From: Kiritimatiellia bacterium
Lineage (GTDB): Bacteria > Verrucomicrobiota > Kiritimatiellia > RFP12 > UBA1067
Assembly (NCBI GenBank): GCA_017406465.1
Contig: JAFQYM010000010.1
Span: 42,631-106,630 of the forward strand
Length of the DNA: 64,000 nucleotides
Direction: 5' to 3'
Of this stretch, positions 45,088-53,685 are shown one piece after another. The translations under genes were made by a program, and so were the position numbers. The stretch's first letter is position 1, and every line of letters begins with the position of its first letter. A model generated the notes under the pieces. That model made no database searches. It saw only the letters and a list, made by a program, of their open reading frames with translations, and was not told the origin of the DNA.

Positions 45088-45156
45088 ACAAACAACATTG
45101 TGAAGTTAAGCTAAGGTAAAGGAGAATCTATGATGACACTCATAAAGGAAACAAAC

Positions 45157-45894
45157 ATGACATTTAATAGACTTCTTTGCGGGATGGCATTGTGTGCCGC
45201 CTGTGCAGGTTGCATGAGCGATCCGTACATAGGCGAGAGCCTTGCGAAGCTGGACGGTCTTCCTAAGCTGGTCAAATTGCCTGTCGGTTATGACGTTGCC
45301 GATGTTGCTGTTGAGCCGGTTGAAAAAGATAAGTTATTGGGAGAATGGGACTCAGGGGTTGTTGAAGAATTATGGAGGCACGTTGACGGCGGCGGTATTT
45401 ATGATATTAAAAAGTCTCTAAAGGACGTGAGATACAGTTTTTTCTCTGATGGATCATTCGGGAGGGTTGAAGCTGCAAAAATGTTCACGCTAAATCAATA
45501 CGGCATGACGATAGGCGTGGACGGATACTTGCTGAAGAGTCTTGGTAGCTGGAGCTATGAGAATGGAACCCTTACTTTAAATACGAAGGTGTATGATTTG
45601 CAGGTGACTAGTGGGCGGGATGGGAAAGTCGTATCAAAGAAGAAAGAAGAGTGTAATCTAACAAAGGTACTCAATATCACATGTTATAAAAACGGTAGAA
45701 TCGCCTTTGAGACTGAAGATCTGAAAGCTGAGGATTCTCAGGCAGATGGAACGCGAAAATCAGTGTTTGTTGACAATCGCGGGATAAGGACGGAGCGTAG
45801 CATTAAAGTTACTGGCATGCGTGATGGAAGAGAAGTAGGTGTCATTGTGGAAAAGATATCTTCTCCAATGAAGTTTATTCGAAAGCCAGAGTAG
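45157..45894 (+). CDS. Lipoprotein with lipocalin-like N-terminal module
   Basis: 245 residues from the ATG at 45157 (AAAGGAA upstream); an ATG at 45130 with AAAGGAG is also possible and would lengthen the n-region by nine residues. The lipobox is ACAGC (Cys19). The domain shows the 'LLGEWDSG', 'FFSDGSFGRVE' and 'GSWSYENGTLTLNTKVYDL' pattern of small beta-barrels such as lipocalin-like domains. Its N-terminal half resembles that of the chimeric gene at 49369, but it lacks the C-terminal domain shared by the next genes. AT-rich relative to the rest of the window. Function unknown. Confidence 0.65.
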   Translation: MTFNRLLCGMALCAACAGCMSDPYIGESLAKLDGLPKLVKLPVGYDVADVAVEPVEKDKLLGEWDSGVVEELWRHVDGGGIYDIKKSLKDVRYSFFSDGSFGRVEAAKMFTLNQYGMTIGVDGYLLKSLGSWSYENGTLTLNTKVYDLQVTSGRDGKVVSKKKEECNLTKVLNITCYKNGRIAFETEDLKAEDSQADGTRKSVFVDNRGIRTERSIKVTGMRDGREVGVIVEKISSPMKFIRKPE

Positions 45895-45917
45895 GTGCGA
45901 ACGCAAACATTAAAGTC

Positions 45918-47156
45918 ATGATAGTCTATAGACAGGTCCTAATCTTTTGTCTGTTGGCATTGTGTTGTGCGGCTGGATGCGTCCATAACCGCTTGTCAAT
46001 GATGGTTGATGTCAAAGACGGTGGACGTCAGATAGAGACAAAAAATCGGTACGCGCTCAGGTTCAATGGCAGCTCACGCGATAGCATATGGTATGGTGAA
46101 TGGCTCGCCGACCTGTACAAGTCTCAGCCAAAGGTTTTTGATTCCGACGGAATTCCTGTTGAGATTAGCGGTGATGCCTTGCTGCGCACCAAGTCGGTAG
46201 CAAATGGTTTCACTTGGACGGGTGTGTTCTGGACGGGTGTGTTCGCCCCGCTTTTGGTTCTCCCGGTCATGGTTAGTGGCAATGGACAGAAAAGTACCTA
46301 CATCGTCGATGTTGTGGATAATCCCGATGCCCATGCGACTGTCACGGTAAAGGTGAAGGATGACACTGCATTTTGCTTGCTGTCGCCGTTACCGATGCTG
46401 TGCTATCCAGGAACGTCCAGCTTTGTGGATGAGCCAAGTGAGTGTTGCAAGTTCTCCAAGCACGCCGTGAAAATCATGGGTGCGGAGCCTTTTTTGGAAT
46501 ATGGAGATGAAATCGAGAGCTTTGGTGGGAAGCTCAAACTCCCGGCGATGGTGGCTTTTTGCAGTGTTGATGCATACGGAATCGCGGTTGTGCTAAAACA
46601 GATGGAAGACGCCGGGCAGATTGACGCTTCGCGTTGCAGAAAACAAGAAACTTCGCTTGTGGCGATGGCTGGTTTTGATTTGGTTGATTTCCACAAAGAT
46701 GATGGCAATGGATATCGTTATTCCTTTGTCGTCAAATCACGCACGGGGCGCTTATCCTTTCGCGAGTCGCGCATGTTTCAGGCCGAACTGCGCGGAATAA
46801 TCCGCAACGATTTCGCCACGTCATTTCCAGCGGTGAATCGAGCCGTTTTAGTCGTGGACTTTGTGAAATATTCATTGTCTAAGGATGTTGTTGAGGGAAC
46901 GGCATCTGTCTTGCCGCTGGATATTCTATCGTTTCAGTATGACAATAATACGCGCAAAGGCATGATTAGGATTTGTGTCGAACCTTCCAAGATGGAAGAG
47001 GCCAGGGAATGTTGCAGGAAAAATATTGAGCTTATCGTGCGCGACAAGAATATCGTGCATGTCGCGGGGCAATTGCCGCCGGAAGCCCGATACTATTCGC
47101 TTAGCGAAACGATGAGCAGTGACAATGTCCTAGAAATTGAGTTCAAGGCGGAGTGA
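45918..47156 (+). CDS. Array lipoprotein paralogue A
   Basis: 412 residues; lipobox CAAGC (Cys21). The N module reads 'IETKNRYALRF' then 'PKVFDSDGIPVEI'. A hydrophobic stretch follows ('FWTGVFAPLLVLPVMV'). The C-terminal domain of about 150 residues ('YRYSFVVKSR...FQAELRGIIRNDFATSFPAVNRAVLVVDFV') ends in the family tail 'DKNIVHVAGQLPPEARYYSL' and EIEFKAE. I do not recognise the family. It follows the lipocalin-like lipoprotein by 23 nt, so the array is probably co-transcribed. Confidence 0.65.
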   Translation: MIVYRQVLIFCLLALCCAAGCVHNRLSMMVDVKDGGRQIETKNRYALRFNGSSRDSIWYGEWLADLYKSQPKVFDSDGIPVEISGDALLRTKSVANGFTWTGVFWTGVFAPLLVLPVMVSGNGQKSTYIVDVVDNPDAHATVTVKVKDDTAFCLLSPLPMLCYPGTSSFVDEPSECCKFSKHAVKIMGAEPFLEYGDEIESFGGKLKLPAMVAFCSVDAYGIAVVLKQMEDAGQIDASRCRKQETSLVAMAGFDLVDFHKDDGNGYRYSFVVKSRTGRLSFRESRMFQAELRGIIRNDFATSFPAVNRAVLVVDFVKYSLSKDVVEGTASVLPLDILSFQYDNNTRKGMIRICVEPSKMEEARECCRKNIELIVRDKNIVHVAGQLPPEARYYSLSETMSSDNVLEIEFKAE

Positions 47157-47160
47157 ATGA

Positions 47161-48102
47161 ATGAGGTATTTGCTGTATGGTGTCATTATCATTGCATGTA
47201 TGCACATGACTGGATGTGTGCACACGCATTCTGTAGTGACAGTTGACGCAGAAGGCAATGTCGAACGCATAAAGACAAGGTATCGTTATCGGATAGTGGA
47301 AAGAAGTGCCATGGACAAAAAGATGCTTCTGGATATCCATACTGATGCATTTGCCGAATTTCAACCAGATGTGTTCAACTCGGCCGGAATCCCCGTTGAG
47401 TTGGCTAAAGATACCATTACGTTAAATATGAATCAGATACATGTTGATTATTTGATTGAAAAAAGGGCAAGGGCGTATGCCATTGCCGCTCGGCTAAAGG
47501 AACTGGAGGATTCTGGGCGGATTACAGATTTACTGGCCGTAAAAGTCATGCTTGCACACAGGCTTTCAAGAGTTTTGCAAGGCAATGTTGACTATGGCAA
47601 TGTTGACATGTGTCCGTTTGAGATAAATGAGCTTGAAAACGAAGGGGACCACGATTTTGCCTATCGATTCAGCTTGTCGAAGAAGAAAGTCGGTGGACTT
47701 ACGCCTTTAGATGTAAATGAGATACGTAATGCGTTCCATGCCGTGATTCGCTCAATATATGTAATGAAGCATTGGGAATTGAACCCGCGCGCCCTTGCGG
47801 TTGATTTTGTCGAATTCACGGTGACTGATGGACATATTAGAGGTAAAGTCGTCGTTGTTACAACAGAGGTCGATAGCGTTTCTTATGACTCAGTGTCGCG
47901 GAAAGGGCGAATCGCGGTGCGCGTCAATGTAAATCAATTGGATGATGCGCGGCGGTTGATTCGCAAAAGGATTGGAGAATTCGCTTCACGGAGCAACATT
48001 GTTGTTGAAGGGGATGCGATCCCTTCTGGCGCAAGATTCTATACTGAGAGTGAAACACTAAACGACAACGGAATCCTTGAAGTGGATTTCAGAACGGAGT
48101 GA
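47161..48102 (+). CDS. Array lipoprotein paralogue B (short form)
   Basis: 313 residues; lipobox HMTGC (Cys19). It keeps the N module ('RIKTRYRYRIVE', 'PDVFNSAGIPVEL'), the middle helix 'AYAIAARLKELEDSGRITD' and a diverged C-terminal domain ending 'SRSNIVVEGDAIPSGARFY', then EVDFRTE. It is about 100 residues shorter than paralogue A, lacking the variable segment after the N module. It is the most divergent copy in the conserved tail, which suggests an older duplicate. It starts 4 nt after paralogue A. Confidence 0.65.
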   Translation: MRYLLYGVIIIACMHMTGCVHTHSVVTVDAEGNVERIKTRYRYRIVERSAMDKKMLLDIHTDAFAEFQPDVFNSAGIPVELAKDTITLNMNQIHVDYLIEKRARAYAIAARLKELEDSGRITDLLAVKVMLAHRLSRVLQGNVDYGNVDMCPFEINELENEGDHDFAYRFSLSKKKVGGLTPLDVNEIRNAFHAVIRSIYVMKHWELNPRALAVDFVEFTVTDGHIRGKVVVVTTEVDSVSYDSVSRKGRIAVRVNVNQLDDARRLIRKRIGEFASRSNIVVEGDAIPSGARFYTESETLNDNGILEVDFRTE

Positions 48103-48109
48103 GAACAAC

Positions 48110-49357
48110 ATGATCAATAAATTTGTCGCTGGCTTGACAGCAATGGCCTTATGTGTTGCAACGCAAGGATGCTTTTGCGGCAGTATCAGAACTCATGCTA
48201 CAGTTTCTACGCAAGATTATGGAGGAAACATCTTTACAAAGTATCGGTATAGAATTATTGAAGTTAAAGGGAGTCTACATCATGCAGGATATGGATTTTG
48301 GCGTGGCGTGGACTTAGACGACATTGCGATTGCGAGCGAATTGAAGACAAAGTATCCGAATGTGTTCTCGGATTCCGGATTGCCTCTGACAGTGAGCTTA
48401 CGCCCTAGGGGAGTCAAATCCAGAAATGGCTGGACGGTTTTCTTGACTATTATCAGTGCCACATTATACCCTAACACGAGTAATACCTCATTTTCATATG
48501 ATGTAGATTTGACGGTGTCGTGTGACGTAACAAAGAAAGATTGTATTTCTGCGGCTGATCTTAACGTGGATGACAGGTTTTCTGTGATAAAATCCACTGA
48601 TTCTGCGGTTAGTATTTTCCCTACGGCACTGATTCCGTATGGAGATATTCCTGACTGTGGTGCAAATCCCGTATGGGGGCAGAAAGACAAAGCCCTTGGG
48701 TCTGATAATGGGGTACTGAAAGCAATGAGTGATTTCAATTATCTGAATTCGGGACTGCTTATAGATGCCTTTACGTACGGAGTTGTCGCCAAATTGAAGG
48801 AAATGGAATGTAGCGGAAGGATTGATTCAATGCTGCGAACGGCGAAATTGGCCAAGTCGGCGGTGCCGACGCATACATTGGTGAGTCTTGCTCGGGAACC
48901 GGGAAGCGATTTCGCTTATGAGTTTACGCTAGAATTGTCTGCGGTGCCGGACAATCCTGACATGGCGTTGTCAGCCATTTTGACGGAGTTTGGCAGGTTG
49001 ATAAAAGAGGAATATGCTGATTCGTTTCCCGGTGCAAATAAAGCGGCGCTCATTGTGGATTATTCAGATGTTGGCATAAGTGGCATGGAGATTAAAGGAC
49101 GTGCAGCAATCTTGACGATTGCACCGGTCTCGCTTTCATACGATGCAAATACGCGGCGAGGGAAATTGTCTGTGCGGTTCAATCCTGGCCAGTACGAGGA
49201 GGCGCGGGAGTGGATTCGGAAGAACATCGAAACGCTCGCGCGCGACAAGAACATCGCGCTCGTTACAGGGCAATTGCCACCAGCGGCTACCTACGACTCG
49301 CTCGGTGAGATTCTCAAAGACGGCAATATCCTTGAAATAGAGTTCAAAACGGAATGA
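48110..49357 (+). CDS. Array lipoprotein paralogue C
   Basis: 415 residues from the ATG at 48110, chosen because it gives a clean signal peptide ending ATQGC (Cys21); an upstream ATG at 48077 would add a charged stretch. N module: 'IFTKYRYRIIEVKG', 'PNVFSDSGLPLTV'. A variable middle of about 150 residues differs from all siblings. The C-terminal domain is nearly identical to those of D and E ('PVSLSYDANTRRGKLSVRF', 'DKNIALVTGQLPP', EIEFKTE). It shares 'YGVVAKLKEMECSGRID' with B and E. Confidence 0.65.
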   Translation: MINKFVAGLTAMALCVATQGCFCGSIRTHATVSTQDYGGNIFTKYRYRIIEVKGSLHHAGYGFWRGVDLDDIAIASELKTKYPNVFSDSGLPLTVSLRPRGVKSRNGWTVFLTIISATLYPNTSNTSFSYDVDLTVSCDVTKKDCISAADLNVDDRFSVIKSTDSAVSIFPTALIPYGDIPDCGANPVWGQKDKALGSDNGVLKAMSDFNYLNSGLLIDAFTYGVVAKLKEMECSGRIDSMLRTAKLAKSAVPTHTLVSLAREPGSDFAYEFTLELSAVPDNPDMALSAILTEFGRLIKEEYADSFPGANKAALIVDYSDVGISGMEIKGRAAILTIAPVSLSYDANTRRGKLSVRFNPGQYEEAREWIRKNIETLARDKNIALVTGQLPPAATYDSLGEILKDGNILEIEFKTE

Positions 49358-49368
49358 GGAGTATGACA

Positions 49369-50691
49369 ATGAAGGGGATAGGATTGATCTTTGTTGCTTG
49401 TTGTTTGGTGCAAAGTGGATGTGTAAGTCCATACAATTTCTACTCCGAAGCGGAGTTGCTCCAAATGGTTAGCGATTATGAGGCGGGAAGGTCTTTGTCT
49501 GCCAACCCGAATGTCCTTGGGTCTCCAGTTGGTGATTCCGCTTTTTTGGTCGGAAAGTGGAAGTCTGAATTTGAGACTCAAGTCATCTTGTGCGGCCTTT
49601 TTGAAACGAGTGGTGTCTGTGTCCCGAAGATGAGCAGACTCGTCTCATTGGTTGAATGGGATTTCAGGCCAGATGGTACATATTCACGAAGTGTAGGAAT
49701 GGTGTACTATTTCCAGGGCGGCAACTCTTCTCCACGTGTTGATCGTAAAGTAGAAGGATCTTGGCGCTTGAAAAATGGTGAATTGCTGCTTGTTGAGTCG
49801 CTGTTGACCGACACCACTGCGAGTCTTGGTGTGAATCTTGGTTATAGAGATGTGGTAAATAAGATGAGGGTTAGTGCATGCTCTGAGCAGGAGATCATGA
49901 TTGATTTTGCATCCAGTTTGGATATGAAATCTGCAGACGAGGATATTAAAACGCAACAAGCGACGGCAATCATTGCACGATATGGAAAGGCCAATCAGAT
50001 GTATACGAACAGCAGAATCGCGTATGGATGGGATTCGCGTGGGTATGCAGTTAAGCGGATGTTCACAGTAATGAATGGCGACAATGAGGGCTTTTTATCC
50101 ATTGAGGCTGTTGAGCCTGCTGTCTGCAAACGCATAGCCAGCTACAGTTTGAAGACGGAGCAAACGACAAAACGGGACGCCTCGCCAACGAGTAAAGCAC
50201 CAATGTTTCTGAAATACTCGTTGGAGAGTTTGATTTGGAATGACAGGAAGGATTTTGAATGTCAGTTTGTTGTCCGTCTGACAGGAGCGCCATGCTTTGG
50301 CGCGTATTTTGATGTTCAGCGGGAATTTGTGGCTCAAATGCGCGATGTGTATCTAAAAATGCATCCAGGGACAAATCCTGCGTCGCTTAATGTGGATGTT
50401 CGGCCAAAGCTTGAGGATGGGCGGATCGTTGGAAGTGCGGTCGTGCTTACGATTACGCCTGTTTCACTTAACTACAATGCCAACACGCGCAGGGGAAAAC
50501 TGGCGGTGCGATACTGCGCAGGGCAATATGAAGAGGCACGACGGTGGATTATCAGGAACATTGAAACGCTTGCCCGCGACAAAAATATCGCGCTTGTTAC
50601 AGGGCAACTGCCGCCAGCTGCGACATACTACTCGCTTGGCGAGACGACAAAGGATGGCAACATTCTTGAAATTGAATTCAAGACCGAATAA
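49369..50691 (+). CDS. Array lipoprotein D: chimera of lipocalin-like N module and family C-terminal domain
   Basis: 440 residues from the ATG at 49369. AGGAG seven bases upstream decides this start over ATGs at 49354 and 49363. Lipobox VQSGC (Cys18). Its first half ('FLVGKWKSEFETQVI', 'WDFRPDGTYSRSVGM', 'GSWRLKNGELLLVES') resembles the gene at 45157, not the other paralogues. Its last 170 residues are the family domain ('PVSLNYNANTRRGKLAVRY', 'DKNIALVTGQLPPAATYYSL', EIEFKTE). It therefore joins two modules found separately in this same array. Function unknown. Confidence 0.65.
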   Translation: MKGIGLIFVACCLVQSGCVSPYNFYSEAELLQMVSDYEAGRSLSANPNVLGSPVGDSAFLVGKWKSEFETQVILCGLFETSGVCVPKMSRLVSLVEWDFRPDGTYSRSVGMVYYFQGGNSSPRVDRKVEGSWRLKNGELLLVESLLTDTTASLGVNLGYRDVVNKMRVSACSEQEIMIDFASSLDMKSADEDIKTQQATAIIARYGKANQMYTNSRIAYGWDSRGYAVKRMFTVMNGDNEGFLSIEAVEPAVCKRIASYSLKTEQTTKRDASPTSKAPMFLKYSLESLIWNDRKDFECQFVVRLTGAPCFGAYFDVQREFVAQMRDVYLKMHPGTNPASLNVDVRPKLEDGRIVGSAVVLTITPVSLNYNANTRRGKLAVRYCAGQYEEARRWIIRNIETLARDKNIALVTGQLPPAATYYSLGETTKDGNILEIEFKTE

Positions 50692-50721
50692 CGTTGAATG
50701 AGACCTTATGGAGAAAACGTG

Positions 50722-52053
50722 ATGGCCGAACTTCGGAGAAAGTGTACATGTTTGTTGCCTATGGCACTGGGTGTGCTGTTCGTTCTTGCAGGGTGTTGCC
50801 ATGAGCGTACGGTCGCCATTGTGAACGTAAAAAATGTAGGTCGCAAGATATTAACGCGATATCGTTATAGGGTTGTCAAGTTCCACGAGTTGAAGGACTG
50901 GCTGTCGGGGACTGGTGCCGATTACGAAGGTTTGAAAGTGTACCAACCGGATGTGTTCTCGGACGACGGAATACCGGTTGTCATCAAGAACGATTATCAC
51001 AGTCACAAAAGCAAAAAATGGCGTTTCCCTGATGGCGCAGCTCAGGAGTTTCTCTGCCTTCTCTATGAATTGCCAACAGGATTTACATTGCCTTGCAATT
51101 TTCGGGAAGAGGAGTCATCGGATTCTTATGCGATGGAATTAATTGGGACTGAGGGCGGCGGGTATGCAAAGGCTTCGTTTGATTTATATTATGCGAAGGA
51201 TGAGGTTGTTTCATTCATCTCGCCCTTTGCGTGGCTTTTCTACATATACGGCAACAATGCGCCGGATAGATTTGAAGGTGGGGTCAAGTTCCAGCATGAC
51301 AGTTGGACTGTTTTTTCGCATGGTGGTGCGGTGGACTACGAAGCAAAGGCCTATGGCCTCGCCGTCAAATTAAAGGAACTTGAGGATTCTGGAAGAATCA
51401 CCGACGCAAATCTGCGTTTGGCGAAAGAAGTATATGCACGACGATCTCTCGCTCGGAGTCAGATTCGTGAGCGCAATCGCATAGATGAAAATGCAAGGCC
51501 GCGACAGCTTGTCGGTCGGCAGCAGTCGCAGGAGCGTCAAAAGGCAGTGACAATAAATCCGCCAACACCGAAGCCGTCCTACAAGATAATCTCTCTTGAA
51601 CGCGAGAAGTCCGTCGATTTTGCTTATACGTTTTCGCTTGAAATGAGCGAGGACCCGTCCATAGAGGCTTTTTTTGCTATACAGGGTGTTTTTGCGCGAG
51701 AGGTGCTGGATGCGTACAAGGCAGAATATCCTACTGCCGATGTCTCGACGCTGAGGGTTTATGTGTTGCCGCAGTTGGTCAACGGAAGAATAGAGGGGCG
51801 GGCTGCTGTGCTGACGATTGCGCCTGTCTCGCTCTTATACGATGCCAATACCCGACGCGGGCGGTTATCCGTTCGTTTCAACGACGGACAGTACGAGGAG
51901 GCGCGGGAGTGGGCGAAGAAAAACATAGAAACGCTTGCCCGCGACAAGAACATCGCACTCGTAACAGGGCAATTGCCGCCAGCAGCTACTTACTACTCGC
52001 TCGGCGAGAAAGTCGACGGCAACGTCATGGAAATAGAGTTCAAAACGGAGTAA
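50722..52053 (+). CDS. Array lipoprotein paralogue E
   Basis: 443 residues from the ATG at 50722, with GGAG eight bases upstream; an ATG at 50698 is less well placed. Lipobox VLAGC (Cys25). N module 'KILTRYRYRVVKF', 'PDVFSDDGIPVVI'; middle helix 'AYGLAVKLKELEDSGRITD'; an Arg/Gln-rich linker ('SQIRERNRIDENARPRQLVG'); and the family C-terminal domain with 'PVSLLYDANTRRGRLSVRF', 'DKNIALVTGQLPPAATYYSL' and EIEFKTE. It is the last array gene; a foreign gene remnant follows at 52055. Confidence 0.65.
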   Translation: MAELRRKCTCLLPMALGVLFVLAGCCHERTVAIVNVKNVGRKILTRYRYRVVKFHELKDWLSGTGADYEGLKVYQPDVFSDDGIPVVIKNDYHSHKSKKWRFPDGAAQEFLCLLYELPTGFTLPCNFREEESSDSYAMELIGTEGGGYAKASFDLYYAKDEVVSFISPFAWLFYIYGNNAPDRFEGGVKFQHDSWTVFSHGGAVDYEAKAYGLAVKLKELEDSGRITDANLRLAKEVYARRSLARSQIRERNRIDENARPRQLVGRQQSQERQKAVTINPPTPKPSYKIISLEREKSVDFAYTFSLEMSEDPSIEAFFAIQGVFAREVLDAYKAEYPTADVSTLRVYVLPQLVNGRIEGRAAVLTIAPVSLLYDANTRRGRLSVRFNDGQYEEAREWAKKNIETLARDKNIALVTGQLPPAATYYSLGEKVDGNVMEIEFKTE

Positions 52054-52054
52054 C

Positions 52055-52126
52055 GCAAGCGGTGATGGTGGGCAAGTGCTTTCCGGCGTTCTGATGGGGA
52101 TTGGACAGGGTTTGTCGGGACTATAG
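52055..52126 (+). pseudogene. C-terminal gene remnant ending GIGQGLSGL (right flank of the array)
   Basis: 24 codons read ASGDGGQVLSGVLMGIGQGL then SGL and stop at 52124-52126. It is homologous to the remnant at 45022-45087. It starts right after paralogue E's stop and has no start codon of its own. Confidence 0.6.
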
Positions 52127-52303
52127 ACCGCAAGCTGCCTGAACCCTGGCAGACGCCGCTGCGTGAGGCAAACCTCCGCCACGGCGGACGCGACGGGTAT
52201 TCGTAGGCGTGTCGCAACGCGATGCCATCGCGGGGAAGAGCATCCCTTCCCATAATTGGAATCTCTGGACGCTGCCTCTCCCACTGGACAACGGGGGTGA
52301 GAA
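52127..52303. other. Intergenic stretch with several small inverted repeats
   Basis: No gene is seen. GC-rich hairpins such as GCGAC...GTCGC near 52188-52213 and GGGAAG/CTTCCC near 52235-52251 suggest a structured or repeat-derived segment of unknown type. Confidence 0.4.
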
Positions 52304-52337
52304 TATGATAGAATTACTTCCGTAACGGTCGTTACGG
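52304..52337 (+). promoter_or_regulatory. Promoter and palindromic operator of the DUF234-type ATPase gene
   Basis: Overlapping -10-like TATGAT (52304-52309) and TAGAAT (52309-52314) are followed by a perfect 8-bp inverted repeat, CCGTAACG-GT-CGTTACGG (52320-52337), where transcription should begin. The ATG is 22 nt further on. Confidence 0.55.
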
Positions 52338-52359
52338 TAATGGGCGTTGCGGTTGATGT

Positions 52360-53682
52360 ATGAAATTCTACGACAGAAAAAATGAACTGGAGACCTTGCG
52401 GCGGATTCAGGTTGAGTCCCTGAAGTCGGCGCGGTTCACTGTCATGACAGGCAGACGGCGCGTCGGCAAGACAGAGCTTCTGAAGCATGCCTTTGGACGG
52501 ACGGGATATCTCTACTTCTTTGTCGCAAGGCGAAGCGAGGCGGAGCTTTGCGAGAACTTCGTGCGCGAAATCGAGGAGAAGCTGAACGTCCCCATCCCCG
52601 GTACATTTTCCAGAGTCTCCGATGTCGTGACCTTCGTCATGCGCATAGCAAAGGATCGGCCGGTCACGCTTGTCATCGACGAATTTCAGGAGCTGAGCCG
52701 CGTGGACCCCGGCGCGTACAGTTCCCTTCAGAGGGACTGGGACATGATGAAGGGCGACATGAAGCTAAATCTTGTCGTCAGCGGAAGCGTCAACCGCCTC
52801 ATGAACAAAATCTTTCGCGATGAACACGAACCTCTTTACGGACGGCAGACTGATTTCTTGAAGATTTCTCCGTTCACCACGGATGTTCTGAGGGAAATTC
52901 TGCGCGACCATGACAGAACGGCGAACAACGAGGCGCTTCTTGCCCTATACTCCATTACGGGGGGAGTCGCCAAATATGTGGAGCTACTGATGGATGGAGG
53001 GGCGTTTGATAGGGATTCCATGCTGGATGTCGTGTTTCGCGAGGAGTCCACCTTTTTGGAGGAGGGACGAATCTGTTTGAGCGATGAATTCGGCAAGGAC
53101 TATGGAACCTACTTCACGATTCTTTCGGCGGTGGCGTCGGGGAAAACGGCGCGGTCGGAGATCGAAGGCGCCATCGGCGGCGGAGAGTCCGGCGGATATC
53201 TCCGCAATCTTTCGGATCAGTACGGACTTCTTGCGCGCAGCCATCCGCTGTTCGCGAAGCCGCTTGCAAAGAATGTGCGCTACCGTCTGAACGACAACTT
53301 CTTCCTCTTCTGGTTCCGTTTCATCGCCCGCTACAGCTACATGCTTGAGATAGGATCGCACAACAGGCTCAAGGAACTGGTCAAGCGTGACTGGAATGTC
53401 TTTTCCGGCCAGATGCTCGAGCGCTATTTCCGTCAGAAAATCGCCGAACAGAGGAAGTGGACTCGTATCGGGTCCTGGTGGAACAGGAAAGGCGAGTGCG
53501 AAATCGACCTCGTGGCGGAAGACGAGATATCGCGCAAAGCGATCTTTGCTGAAGTGAAGCGCGACGGCGGACGCATTTCCATGAACGCCCTGCGAGAAAA
53601 GGCGTCGGCCTTCATGCGCGCCACAGGGCAGTTTAAAGACTATGCGATTACCTTCAAATCCTTGTCACTTGAAGATATGTAA
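52360..53682 (+). CDS. AAA ATPase with DUF234 C-terminal nuclease-like domain
   Basis: 440 residues. The Walker A motif GRRRVGKT lies at 31-38 and the Walker B 'VTLVIDEFQELSRVD' near 105. A winged-helix part follows, then a DUF234 domain near 300-400 with the PD-(D/E)xK-like pattern 'GECEIDLVAEDE...IFAEVKRDG'. This family (archaeal-type ATPases, also called ExeA-like or 'ATP-binding protein') is common in anaerobes and often mobile. Its biological role is unsettled; defence or toxin-like functions have been suggested for some. It has its own promoter and a palindromic operator. Confidence 0.8.
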   Translation: MKFYDRKNELETLRRIQVESLKSARFTVMTGRRRVGKTELLKHAFGRTGYLYFFVARRSEAELCENFVREIEEKLNVPIPGTFSRVSDVVTFVMRIAKDRPVTLVIDEFQELSRVDPGAYSSLQRDWDMMKGDMKLNLVVSGSVNRLMNKIFRDEHEPLYGRQTDFLKISPFTTDVLREILRDHDRTANNEALLALYSITGGVAKYVELLMDGGAFDRDSMLDVVFREESTFLEEGRICLSDEFGKDYGTYFTILSAVASGKTARSEIEGAIGGGESGGYLRNLSDQYGLLARSHPLFAKPLAKNVRYRLNDNFFLFWFRFIARYSYMLEIGSHNRLKELVKRDWNVFSGQMLERYFRQKIAEQRKWTRIGSWWNRKGECEIDLVAEDEISRKAIFAEVKRDGGRISMNALREKASAFMRATGQFKDYAITFKSLSLEDM

Positions 53683-53685
53683 AAT

